Part shown: piece by piece, positions 42,160 to 50,272 of the stretch | How positions within the stretch are numbered: position 1 is the stretch's first letter | Layout of the letters: each line of letters starts with the position of its first letter | Source of the DNA: Ktedonosporobacter rubrisoli | GTDB lineage: Bacteria; Chloroflexota; Ktedonobacteria; Ktedonobacterales; Ktedonobacteraceae | Assembly: GCF_004208415.1 (NCBI RefSeq) | Contig: NZ_CP035758.1 | Location: 2,294,001-2,358,000 of the forward strand | Length of the DNA: 64,000 nt | Reading direction: 5' to 3' | The notes under the pieces: generated by a model | Told to the model about the DNA's origin: nothing | Seen by the model: only the letters and a program-made list of their open reading frames with translations | Databases searched by the model: none | Made by a program: the position numbers and the translations under genes

Positions 42160-42380
42160 CTGAGAGGTTGTATGACGCTGCTACAACTCTTCTTTCATCT
42201 GAGGATAAAGGGGAAGAGGGAGAGTATAGAGAGCTAAGCGAGGCAAGCAGCTGGCATCAGTGGATTGTTTCTCTTGCTGCTCATGTGGCTAGTGTCGCGG
42301 CTAGCTTGCCCCCAGGGCAGAATCAAGTTTTACCTCAACGGCAAGCTTTGCAATTCGCAGATGATAATGTTGAAATATAG
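42156..42380 (+). CDS. Hypothetical small protein coupled to the recognition-domain gene (uncertain)
   Basis: A 74-residue frame starts with TTG inside the TTGA stop overlap of the previous gene. Its composition is coherent: an acidic N-terminal helix (LLSSEDKGEEGEYREL), then WHQWIVSLAAHVASVAASLP and a Gln-rich end. No family recognised. The overlap is typical of coupling, but the TTG start and the lack of homology leave it doubtful. Confidence 0.35.
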   Translation: MTERLYDAATTLLSSEDKGEEGEYRELSEASSWHQWIVSLAAHVASVAASLPPGQNQVLPQRQALQFADDNVEI

Positions 42381-42481
42381 TACCAGACTTTGTTAAGAAG
42401 GCATTGGCACGAGATCTGTGCCGGTGAATACATAATGCTCTGTTGGTCTATGTTAAAGCGTAAGTTTTCAGGGAGAAAGTT

Positions 42482-42895
42482 ATGCATATTTACGAACATA
42501 AGTTAGAATTTGGTTGGGAGGGCGATAATGGTTTGGGAATGCGCTTGATTCAACAAATTCTGGATGGTAAGAAGACAGCGACCTGTGCACCATTGTTTGG
42601 ATATACACAGGAAGAGATAACAGAGATTTTTGCGCATAAAGGCGAATTAGTGACGGTCACCGATAAAGAGCAGAGGCCCTGGTGCAATGTGCGCATGGTT
42701 GATATTTTCCAGACCACCTTTGGCAATCCTGATCCACGCCTGGTGAGAGGTGAGGGAAATGGAGAGAATAGTGAGGAGTTCAGGCAGGAGCACCGCAGAG
42801 ATTGGAAGGATTGGTTGGAGGAAGAGGGATATACGCTTACTGATGAAACCATCCTGATCGTTGAGGAGTTTGAGCTGATCGAAGCAGCAGAATAG
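42482..42895 (+). CDS. ASCH domain protein (137 residues)
   Basis: An ASCH (PUA-like) fold with the signature MRLIQQILDGKKTATCAPLF near residues 20-39 (GKKT motif), then GELVTVTDKEQRPWCNVRMV and the acidic RDWKDWLEEEGYTLTDE. ASCH proteins bind RNA or modified nucleosides; some are amidohydrolases of N4-acetylcytidine. A bidirectional hairpin follows. The context gives no clear partner. Confidence 0.85.
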   Translation: MHIYEHKLEFGWEGDNGLGMRLIQQILDGKKTATCAPLFGYTQEEITEIFAHKGELVTVTDKEQRPWCNVRMVDIFQTTFGNPDPRLVRGEGNGENSEEFRQEHRRDWKDWLEEEGYTLTDETILIVEEFELIEAAE

Positions 42896-42936
42896 CAAGA
42901 GACGCTTGCGCGTTGACTTCAGGCTTCTGTAGGATT

Positions 42937-42980
42937 CTCTCAAAACCGATCTATCTTGCGTGAAAGATCGGTTTTGAGAG
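42937..42980. terminator. Bidirectional terminator between ASCH and VOC genes
   Basis: CTCTCAAAACCGATCT (42937-42952) and AGATCGGTTTTGAGAG (42965-42980) are a perfect 16-bp stem with a 12-base loop between convergent genes. ATTTTT follows at 42985 on the plus strand. Confidence 0.85.
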
Positions 42981-42989
42981 AGGAGATTT

Positions 42990-43361
42990 TTACGAGGCGG
43001 GCGCCCAGATACCATATTCGTTATTGTCAAGATCGCTAAACTGAGCCCATTTGCCCCAGGGTTCGGTGGCCAGCTCGTGAGTAATAGTAACCCCACGCTC
43101 TTTAAGCTTTGCGCAGGTTTCCTCGATGTTATCGGTATGCAGGATGAAGCCAGTCATACCAGTTCTGTCGCCCCAGCCCTGATTACGCAGGCCGAGTATG
43201 ATATGGGTTTGCGAGCCGGGCAAACCAACTTCTATCCAGCGCTCAGTCTCACTCATGGGCTGATCGTCTATCGTTTCAAAGCCTAATTTGTTTACATAAA
43301 AATCGAGGGCCTTGTCCTGATCGCTGACTCCTACGCTAATTGCGCCTATTTTGGTGAACAT
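42990..43361 (-). CDS. VOC-superfamily (glyoxalase/bleomycin resistance-like) protein (123 residues)
   Basis: A two-module VOC protein: IGAISVGVSDQDKALDFYVN, KLGFE, ERWIEVGLPGS, MTGFILHTDNIEETCAKLKE and FSDLDNNEYGIW. The Asp/Glu/His positions of metal-binding VOC enzymes are only partly clear (Glu in RWIEVG, Glu in NEYGI). Function may be small-molecule binding or isomerisation. AAAGGATCG lies before the ATG. Another VOC protein is at 52375. Confidence 0.87.
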   Translation of the reverse strand: MFTKIGAISVGVSDQDKALDFYVNKLGFETIDDQPMSETERWIEVGLPGSQTHIILGLRNQGWGDRTGMTGFILHTDNIEETCAKLKERGVTITHELATEPWGKWAQFSDLDNNEYGIWAPAS

Positions 43362-43625
43362 CTCTCGATCCTTTCTTGTGCCTCTATGTGTTGACCTGGT
43401 TCCTAAGCAATCAAGTTGAATTTAGTATACTTCTGACGACCCGGGAAAACTTCTCGGATATTGCCCAATTGTTAGGATGCATAAAAAGGACGATTTTGAA
43501 ACTCATTTAACTGTCGATTTTGCACTCCATCAAAGGGAATGCGGGCCTCTTGGCCTCCCTCTGTTAATGAAGACGAGCATGGGCTTGATTGCCGAACATG
43601 GACGCAGCGTTTGACGGGCGACGGC

Positions 43626-43965
43626 TCAAGAGGAGGGAAGCACCACCAGGCGCAACTGGTGCAGGTGTGCAGGATCGGCGACCACTTCAATGGCAACAAT
43701 CTTGCCACACCCGAGAGTGAGACGCAGGAGGAGGAACAGAGACCATCCACATGGGGCCAGAGGATCGGCTATCACAATTTCCACAGCTCCGTCCACGAGT
43801 ACCAGTTGTGCGAACTGAGTGCGTTCCAGGAGAAGCTTGAATGCGCGGGCTGTGGCCTGGGCACCACGGATCTCCTTGGCCGCACCTCGGGATACGGCTG
43901 CGCGGTCGGTTCGGACTACGACATTTGGATCGAGCACTGCCAGCAGTGCGATGCGTCGGAAGAGT
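43626..43965 (-). pseudogene. C-terminal remnant of an ECF41 (SigJ-type) sigma factor
   Basis: The minus-strand frame reads ALLAVLDPNVVVRTDRAAVS, KEIRGAQATARAF, LVDGAVEIVIADPLAP, then LTLGCGKIVAIEVVADPAHL and ends at a natural stop. This is the SnoaL-like C-terminal domain of ECF41/SigJ sigma factors. Sigma regions 2 and 4 are absent, and residues before ALLAVLD are unrelated. It lies downstream of an SDR gene, a usual ECF41 partner type. The sigma factor has been lost by deletion. Confidence 0.7.
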
Positions 43966-44113
43966 GACGAGGGAAGCCCAGCTGATGTGATAGGGAAACG
44001 CACTCTTGCACATAAAGCACCAACTGGGCGACCCGTCAAGATGAACGCGAAAAGTCAAACAACAGATGAGCCTCTCGTCTAGACGTGAAGGCGTCCTGAT
44101 GAAAGAACAACAT

Positions 44114-44848
44114 CTAAAGGAAGAGAGCTTTTTTCAAGTTCTCTGTATAGACCTCCGCCACCTGCGTTTCTACCGCCTCCAGAATCTTTTCGGCGACAGA
44201 CTCGGCGCTCTCGACAGGCATCGCACTGGCAGGCATCGAAGCGGACTGGCGGCCTTCTGCGAGGGCGTTGAAGAAGTTGGTTGCGGTCACTCCGGGATAA
44301 ACCAGCCCAAGGGAAATGTTGTCGGCAGCAAGCTCCTGGCGGCCTATGAGTGTAATGGCGTTGAGCGCGTACTTGGTGGAGGCGTAGGGACCGACGGGAT
44401 TCGTCCTGTATTTCTCTGGTGGCAACTTCGAAGTGCCTGAACTGATATTGATAATCACGCCCCCTCCCTGAGCTCGCATGACGGGAATAGCCTGTTGCAT
44501 CGCTGCGATGACGCTGACGACGTTTAATTCGAAGACGGAGCGATACGTCTCTAGATTCACCTTCTCGATCGGGACCATGAGCCCCTGCCCGGCGTTATTG
44601 ATCAACACGTCAATGCGCTTATAATACTCCTGCGTTTGGGCCACCATCCGTCGTACCGCGGCCTCATCACGCATATCGGTCGGAACCGCCAGAGCTTCCG
44701 GCAATTCTGAGGCAAGCTGTTTCAACTTTTCAGCTGAGCGGGCTGCCAGAGCCAGCTTCGCGCCCCTCTGGGCAAACAGACGAGCCGAGGCCCTCCCGAT
44801 CCCGCTCGAAGCTCCAGTAATCAAGACCACTTTTCCTGCAATCTCCAT
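44114..44848 (-). CDS. SDR-family oxidoreductase (244 residues)
   Basis: A classical SDR: TGASSGIG near 12-19, NNAG near 84, the catalytic Ser in INISSGTSKL near 134, and YASTK near 151-155. Start 44848 is preferred because GAAAGGAACC lies 8 bases upstream; the long frame to 45079 overlaps the hydrolase gene and is not conserved. It is 62 bases after the alpha/beta hydrolase gene on the same strand, so both are read from the symmetric divergent promoter at 45757-45844. Confidence 0.9.
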   Translation of the reverse strand: MEIAGKVVLITGASSGIGRASARLFAQRGAKLALAARSAEKLKQLASELPEALAVPTDMRDEAAVRRMVAQTQEYYKRIDVLINNAGQGLMVPIEKVNLETYRSVFELNVVSVIAAMQQAIPVMRAQGGGVIINISSGTSKLPPEKYRTNPVGPYASTKYALNAITLIGRQELAADNISLGLVYPGVTATNFFNALAEGRQSASMPASAMPVESAESVAEKILEAVETQVAEVYTENLKKALFL

Positions 44849-44910
44849 ACAAAGGTTCCTTTCACACTTCTCTTTCTTATCAAAGGAGTTCTTTCTTGCC
44901 GACAGGAAAA

Positions 44911-45720
44911 CTATCGGTGGCCCCCGATGAAGGTGCTGACAATCTGAAAGAACTCCTCTTTCTTTTCTTCCTCGATCAGGTGGCCGCAGTCGGGCACGAC
45001 TACGAGTTCGGAGCCTGGGATCGCGCGGGCAATTTCTTCCGAGAGCGGCAAGGGGGTGCAGAAGTCGTGATCGCCACAAACAACTAGCGTCGGCTGCTGT
45101 ATCTCACCAAGTCGTCGAAGTGCGTCGTGCGCCATAATCATGTCAATGCGCTTCAAGGCGATCTCACGGTCCTCCGGTTCCGCAGGTTGCACTGCCGCTC
45201 GTTCGATCCACTCCATCACCCGGTCGGGATGCTCGCGCGTGTATTTGGGAGAGAAGAGAAAGAGCGCATATCCTGAAAAGAGGGTGTGCCTGTCCCATTC
45301 GGCTGCCATTTTGCGCCGCACCTCGAACTCGCGCGTACTAAAAGCATCGAAGTGGGCGAATGATGCGACCATCGTGAGGGTGCAGACCGTCTGCGGGTGG
45401 TCCAATGCCATGTATTGCGCAATGGCTCCGCCGGTTGACGCGCCAACTACGTGCATCGGACCCACAGCGAGATGCTCAACCAAAGATGCCATGTCGGTTG
45501 CGAGTTGCACCGTCGTGTGGCCTGATCGCGCATGCGTGGATTGTCCCGTGCCCCGGTGATCTGGCACGACAACGTAATAGTCTGTGGCAAATCGATCGAT
45601 CTGGGTGCTCCAGCTTTTTCCCGAGCCACCCAGGCCGGACAACAACAAAACGGGAGGATTGGTGGGATTTCCATAGACCTCGTAATAGAGCGAGATTCCC
45701 TGTGTGTTTAGTGTCGCCAT
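44911..45720 (-). CDS. Alpha/beta hydrolase (269 residues)
   Basis: A cytosolic alpha/beta hydrolase: LLLSGLGGSGKSW oxyanion region near 27-39, DHRGTGQS, nucleophile GASTGGAIAQ (Ser near 97), Asp in VVCGDHDFCTPL and His in PDCGHLIEEE. It resembles 3-oxoadipate enol-lactonase and esterase-type members, but the substrate is unknown. It heads the minus operon with the SDR and faces the TetR gene, whose operator sites (CAAGT, three bases, ACTTG) lie in the shared region. Confidence 0.9.
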   Translation of the reverse strand: MATLNTQGISLYYEVYGNPTNPPVLLLSGLGGSGKSWSTQIDRFATDYYVVVPDHRGTGQSTHARSGHTTVQLATDMASLVEHLAVGPMHVVGASTGGAIAQYMALDHPQTVCTLTMVASFAHFDAFSTREFEVRRKMAAEWDRHTLFSGYALFLFSPKYTREHPDRVMEWIERAAVQPAEPEDREIALKRIDMIMAHDALRRLGEIQQPTLVVCGDHDFCTPLPLSEEIARAIPGSELVVVPDCGHLIEEEKKEEFFQIVSTFIGGHR

Positions 45721-45756
45721 AATTGTCTCCTTCTTGATCTTATTGTTTTACTAAAA

Positions 45757-45844
45757 CAAGTATAACTTGCTTTAAAAAAAGTATACCAGAGAGTGATAGA
45801 AAAAGCAAGTGACACTTGTCTTTTCTTCCACTCTCTGGTATACT
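45757..45844. promoter_or_regulatory. Symmetric divergent promoter with two TetR-type operators
   Basis: Plus promoter: TTGTCT (45816-45821), 17 bases, TATACT (45839-45844). Minus promoter: TTGCTT (45803-45808), 17 bases, TATACT (45780-45785). The two -10 regions lie in perfect 16-base inverted repeats (45780-45795 and 45829-45844). CAAGTATAACTTG (45757-45769) and CAAGTGACACTTG (45806-45818) are matching 5-3-5 dyads; the second covers both -35 boxes. The TetR ATG is 6 bases after its -10 box, so it should be leaderless. Confidence 0.75.
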
Positions 45845-45850
45845 ATCGCT

Positions 45851-46495
45851 ATGAAGAAGCATCTTCCCGTTCCTGCCCCCAAAGAGGAGCAGAGAGAAGC
45901 AGAACCGAAAAAACGCCCTGGAGGGCGAAGCGCACGTGTTCGACAGGCCGTGCTTGCGGCCACACTTGAGCTGTTACGAGAGCGTGGCTATGAGGGGATG
46001 ACCACCAGAGACATTGCTGCGCAAGCAGGGGTCAATGAAGCCTCATTGTTTCGCCGCTGGGGAACCAAGGCAGCGATTGTGGCGGAAGCGTTGCAGAACT
46101 ATAGTGCTTTCTCTACACCTACGCCTGATACAGGAAGCCTGCAGAGTGACCTGCTTGAACTGCTGTGTGGGATCATTGCACGCATCCAGACACCATTGGG
46201 ACAGGCTATCTCTCAGATTGTCGTAGGTCACAACAGCCAGCCGGAATTAGAAGACGTGCGCCATGCCTATTGGCGCGATCGCCTGAGTAGAGCCAATGCG
46301 ATTGTCCAGAGAGCCAAAGAACGTGGAGAGCTTTCTGAGGAGGTCGATGCTGCTTTTCTTGTGGAAGCCGCGATAGGGCCACTCCTGGCTCGTTCACAGG
46401 TCACCGATCGTCCCCTGGATGAGCACTTGCCTGAGCAGATTGTCGCGCTCCTGCTCTATGGATTGACCGGAAGTACTCGTCACACTGATTTCTAA
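45851..46495 (+). CDS. TetR-family transcriptional regulator (214 residues)
   Basis: A basic N-terminal tail (KKRPGGRSARVRQAVLAATL) leads into the TetR HTH: LRERGYEGMTTRDIAAQAGV, NEASLFRRWGTKAAIVAEAL. The ligand domain is of the TetR_C_16-like type (ISQIVVGHNSQPELEDVRH, VDAAFLVEAAIGPLLARS). The start at 45851 is set by the promoter; the frame from 45809 runs through the promoter itself. It is divergent from the hydrolase/SDR operon and probably represses both directions. Confidence 0.9.
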   Translation: MKKHLPVPAPKEEQREAEPKKRPGGRSARVRQAVLAATLELLRERGYEGMTTRDIAAQAGVNEASLFRRWGTKAAIVAEALQNYSAFSTPTPDTGSLQSDLLELLCGIIARIQTPLGQAISQIVVGHNSQPELEDVRHAYWRDRLSRANAIVQRAKERGELSEEVDAAFLVEAAIGPLLARSQVTDRPLDEHLPEQIVALLLYGLTGSTRHTDF

Positions 46496-46534
46496 TGGGG
46501 GCTCACCCTTCAAACCTCATCAAGATCGTACTTC

Positions 46535-47035
46535 TCAACCTGGCCCGATGATCAGATTCTGCTGTGCGGTCTCAACAACGTCTTTGGTCACGATCTGTGT
46601 CTGATTTGCCACAAGGACATGCTCCACTTGCATCATCAGTCGTTCGATCAAGCGGATATTCCCTCGCGTAATGCGTAAGATGGTGGCAATAGCCTCTTTC
46701 TTCGTAAAATCATCGGAAAAGGCTTTCACTCGGTGGCTCCAGCGCTTTTCCAGAAAATCGCGTGTCTCCTCGTCTGACAGCGGCTCCATTTCATGTGCGA
46801 AGCCAACTCGTGAGTAGAGTTGTGGGGCACGCATCAGACGTTTTTCCAGACCTGGCATCCCAAGTAAAACAAGACCAAATACACCTCTATCAGCGAAATC
46901 ACGCACCACTCTAAACCAGCATCCTTTCATATGTTAGCTTCATCAACAATCAAGAGCTCTATCAGATGAGAAAAACGGCGCGTGACCAGGAACTCTTCTT
47001 TGCGTTTCTTCGGAACTTTGAACCGTGTGAGCTTC
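46535..47035 (-). pseudogene. Broken TnsC/TniB-like AAA ATPase of a mobile element
   Basis: The frame 46535-46930 reads ADRGVFGLVLLGMPGLEKRL, RAPQLYSRVGFAHEMEPLSD, ATILRITRGNIRLIERLMMQ, the C-terminal part of TnsC/TniB-type transposition ATPases. Just upstream, in another frame, LIELLIVDEANI gives the Walker B motif, followed by a stop; joining them needs a frameshift near 46925-46935. The upstream arm VPKKRKEEFLVTRRFSHL reaches about 47030. Walker A is missing. It is a fragment inserted into or abutting a TetR gene. Confidence 0.7.
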
Positions 47036-47245
47036 TTCGCCAAGCTCGTTCATCATGGCCTGCACTGCTTCCTCGAAAAGTTGTTCAACCAGATCATATT
47101 TATCCTGATAATAGCGATAGAAGCCAGCCCGACTCACCATAGCGCGTTCCGCAATCTCTCCCACGGTGAGCGCTTCAAAGTCACGCTCCTCGATGAGATC
47201 GATCAGGGCAGCTCGTAGGAGCTTGCGAGTGCGTAAAACGCGCAA
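46943..47245 (-). pseudogene. Truncated TetR-family gene (HTH part only)
   Basis: The first ~65 residues are a good TetR HTH (LRAALIDLIEERDFEALTVG, EIAERAMVSRAGFYRYYQDK, YDLVEQLFEEAVQAMMNELG). After that the frame runs into the transposition-ATPase fragment (EEAHTVQSSEETQRR and on) and stops. The ligand domain is lost. It is divergent from the broken nitroreductase gene, so it was probably its regulator. Confidence 0.7.
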
Positions 47246-47418
47246 ATTGAGACATGTTACCTTCCTTGTCGAAGCTGAGACATCTCGCTCCGATTGTTTC
47301 TTGCTTCTCGCCTGTCGTCAGACTACACTGGAGGAGGACAAGGGATCAGTTCCATCCTGCCATATTCCGACGTCACTGTCAACAAGCCATCTGAATGATC
47401 TTGAAAGGAATACACTCA

Positions 47419-48074
47419 TGCCTCTGCTCGACCTTTCCATCGATGAACTGCTCACCACCACCCGCACCGTACGTAAGCGCCTGGACCTGACGCGCCCAGT
47501 CGAAGCGAAGGTCATCATCGAATGCCTCTAACTCGCCGTGCAGGCTCCCAGTGCGGGCGCGAAACAGAACTGGCATTTTCTTGTGATCACTGAAGCGGCC
47601 CAGCGCAAGGCCTTGGCGGATCTCTATCGCAAAGGAAGGGAAGTCATTCAGGAATACGTCAAGCAGCGGACCGCTGATGTAGCCCTCTTAGCTGAGGAGC
47701 AGGCAGCCATGTATGCCAGAATAGCCACATCGGCGGACTACTTGCTTGAGCATCTCCAAAACGTCCCTGTCCATGTCATCCCTTGCATGCAGGGCCGCAG
47801 CGAACACCTCCCGGTCGTCCAGCAAGCCGGTCTGTGGGGATCAATCTTGCCAGCCACTTGGAGCTTTATGTTAGCCGCACGTTCGCGTGGCCTGGGGACA
47901 AGTTTAACTAGCTACCATCTCTTCTTTGAGCGAGAAGCGGCTGAGGTGCTGGGTATTCCATACGAGCAGGTGATGCAAACTGCGTTGCTTCCCGTAGCTT
48001 ATACCCTGGGCAGCACGTTCAAACCCGCTGAGCGCAAGCCGCTGGGCGAAGTGCTCCATTGGAATCGCTGCTAG
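47419..48074 (+). pseudogene. Nitroreductase-family gene with one in-frame stop
   Basis: ATG 47419 (GAAAGGA upstream) starts PLLDLSIDELLTTTRTVRKR, LDLTRPVEAKVIIECL, then TAA at 47529-47531. The same frame continues LAVQAPSAGAKQNWHFLVIT to a natural end at 48074 with LPATWSFMLAARSRGLGTSL and the C-terminal ERKPLGEVLHWNR. The flavin-binding motif R-x-R-x3-D type near residues 16-20 is before the stop. Translation from GTG 47538 would lack it. A single-base change to a stop explains it; the rest looks intact. Confidence 0.8.
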
Positions 48075-48148
48075 CGAATCGCTTGGCGCATCCTTCGGTC
48101 ACGATCCAGGTGATCCCGGCATCTGTTCTCTCAGTCCCTTTCCGGAAG

Positions 48149-48255
48149 GGAGGAGTGGCTGCTCTGGTTCAGCACCTGGGCCACGTGGGGATACTCTCCC
48201 ATCAAGGAACAGGTGCGCTTCGCCCGCGCTCGCTTTGGCAACTATGACCTCATCT
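48149..48255 (+). pseudogene. Transposase remnant
   Basis: Two frames join with one shift: GVAALVQHLGHV, then WGYSPIKEQVRFARARFGNY, DLIY. This resembles the N-terminal part of a transposase group common in Ktedonobacteria, recognised from memory only. The homology ends before the CPBP gene. No ends or target duplications seen. Confidence 0.4.
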
Positions 48256-48350
48256 ATCAGCCACCTTTGCTTCCTCTTTTGGCTTTGACCTCCTTGCCCC
48301 CGCCTAACTCTTCCACCGATCGCTACAAGCGGTGTTCCCTTTGGAGAGTA

Positions 48351-49094
48351 TTAAGGAGACACCACTATCGAATCCATGATGGCATGCGTGATCATACAGA
48401 GCGTGACATTGCGGCGCAGCACATAGAGCCCTACAAGTACCAGGGTGCCCACACCAACAACCGTCAGGGTTCGTGCCAGCGAAGCACTGCCGCTCAGGTA
48501 GTGGCCGCCCACAAAGAGGGCATAGGAAACTATGGCCGCAAGCCACGGCCGATTGAAGATGCGGATGAGGCACTCCATGAGCAGGCCCCGAAAGAACAGC
48601 TCTTCATATATTGCTGCGTTCGCAATAAGATGGAGGTGGCCAGCTAGACTAAGCGATGTGATAATCTGGCCAGTAATCGAACTCGTGTCGGCCGGAACTC
48701 CAAAGGCCGTCAATAACAAGTTCAATCCAGTGTTCAAAGCAAGCCCCAGTACTCCAAGTCCCACCGCCAGCGCTACATCGCGCCAGCGTAGTGAACGGAT
48801 GCCCAGAAATGATAGTGGTTCGCGTAGCACTACAAGCACAAACAGGAGCAATAGCACGGCTTGCAGCCAGCGCACCACCAGAGCAGCGGCGAAAAAACGC
48901 TCGAAGTTACTGGCTGAAGCGCTGAGCAAACCAATAGCATGCAAGGCCGTATCGATCGGCGCTACTGCCGAGCGGGGAGTAGGAAGAATAAACAGAAAGG
49001 TCCCAAAGGCGAGAGCGACGACGGCTTTAAACTTCTGATTGGACAACAAGCTAAGCACGCGTGTTGCCACTGCTGGCTGTACTTTATTTTCCAT
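48351..49094 (-). CDS. CPBP-family intramembrane metalloprotease (247 residues)
   Basis: About seven membrane helices with the three family motifs: EELFFRG (EExxxR, near residue 164), FVGGHYL (His, near 194) and ITHAIMD (His, near 236). Members cut membrane proteins or process peptides such as bacteriocins and prenylated proteins. AAAGGAG precedes the ATG. It lies 224 bases downstream of the ArsR-type gene on the same strand and is probably regulated by it. Confidence 0.9.
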   Translation of the reverse strand: MENKVQPAVATRVLSLLSNQKFKAVVALAFGTFLFILPTPRSAVAPIDTALHAIGLLSASASNFERFFAAALVVRWLQAVLLLLFVLVVLREPLSFLGIRSLRWRDVALAVGLGVLGLALNTGLNLLLTAFGVPADTSSITGQIITSLSLAGHLHLIANAAIYEELFFRGLLMECLIRIFNRPWLAAIVSYALFVGGHYLSGSASLARTLTVVGVGTLVLVGLYVLRRNVTLCMITHAIMDSIVVSP

Positions 49095-49318
49095 GGGATG
49101 CGCTCCTTTCCCACGTCCCTGTGGAGGACACCCTGGATCTGGCCCGGGCCGCCAATTTCGGCAGTTGACCTTTCTGGAATATACCTGATGACAAGACTAC
49201 AGTATGACCTTCCGTCTCGCAGACATGATGTATCATATTGGAACTCCTTTTCCTGTAAAAATTGTGCGAGATGGGGCATACCTGCTTCGGCTGCATCCCC
49301 CATCTCGCGTATTTCAGC

Positions 49319-49882
49319 TTATGCTGAATCTCCCCCGTTTGTGGACGGCTTGCGAGCTTGCAGATCAACCAGGGCGAAGACGACGCGCGTCCAGGTCCCT
49401 TCATCATCTGGCTCCTCTTGCGCCTTACGTAAAAGTTCAAGAATGTGGCCGCGCAGCTCAGCTAGCTCAGCCTCCTTCAAACGGAGCGTGGTCCGGACTA
49501 GCGAGATATCCCGTCTCTCTCCGGCTTCCTGGGCCGCTCCCGCCGTAGCAATATCGACCTGTGTGGCCTCAAGTGAGGCACTCAGGAAGTGCGCGAGCTC
49601 TTCGGGCGTGGCTACATCTCCGGGCGGTTCTACTTCCGTTGGGCGATAGATGCGCTCAACCTTGCCACCTGAAAGGCGGCGGTACTCAGCAATCTCGATG
49701 AGCTTGGCTTCTTCGAGCTGAGTGAGATGATAGTAGAGCCGGTCAGAGGGCACCCCGGTCCATTCGGCAAGTTCTTTGGCCGATTGGGGACGTTCCCAGA
49801 GAGCTTCGAGCAAGCGAATGCGCAGCGGGTCCGCCAGCGCGCGATGCGGAGAGCGCCAGCCAGAGGTACGTTGTTTTGCCAT
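49319..49882 (-). CDS. ArsR-like winged-helix regulator (187 residues)
   Basis: The N-terminal HTH (about 12-75) reads HRALADPLRIRLLEALWERP, QSAKELAEWTGVPSDRLYYH, LTQLEEAKLIE. No Cys metal site is visible, so it is of the HTH_20/HTH_5 type rather than a metal sensor. The C-terminal part is helical (VRTTLRLKEAELAELRGHIL) and may bind a ligand or a partner. GGGAGG lies before the ATG. The CPBP protease follows on the same strand. Confidence 0.85.
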   Translation of the reverse strand: MAKQRTSGWRSPHRALADPLRIRLLEALWERPQSAKELAEWTGVPSDRLYYHLTQLEEAKLIEIAEYRRLSGGKVERIYRPTEVEPPGDVATPEELAHFLSASLEATQVDIATAGAAQEAGERRDISLVRTTLRLKEAELAELRGHILELLRKAQEEPDDEGTWTRVVFALVDLQARKPSTNGGDSA

Positions 49883-50272
49883 GCGGTAAGCCTCCCATAT
49901 GTATCTATATTGTAATATATTCCAATCAGTGGGGAAAAATCAAGTATGCAGGACCAGTTATGTGCAACTCATGGAAATGTTCGGCTTAAACTGCCTGCCC
50001 TGGTCTTTGCTGTTTGGCCAACAGGTAAGTAGGCTTTCATTGTTCTCACCAGGCTTTTAAGATATTTACTGTGCCATTATAAGCTGCTCTGTGGTAAAAT
50101 TTCCATTGCCTAAAAATTAAGGCATAGAGGACACATGGCAAGTTCACTCAATTTTTGGAGCATTATGCATATATCTGGTGGATGGTTAGATGCTAGCTCT
50201 CCTGAACTGAAAAGCTTGCCGACTGCTTTGAGCGCGTTGTTGTGTATGTTTAGCCAGCGGGGAAACCTCTAG
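49883..50272. other. Intergenic, 390 bases
   Basis: It is divergent between the ArsR-type and ABC exporter genes. I see no gene or strong dyad; AT-rich around 49895-49925 and 50095-50170, where promoters of either side may lie. Confidence 0.35.

Noticed and set aside
43539..43967. Plus-strand frame of 142 residues
   Set aside because: It is the shadow of the minus-strand ECF41 remnant, whose residues match a known domain; the plus frame has no recognisable motif or ribosome site.
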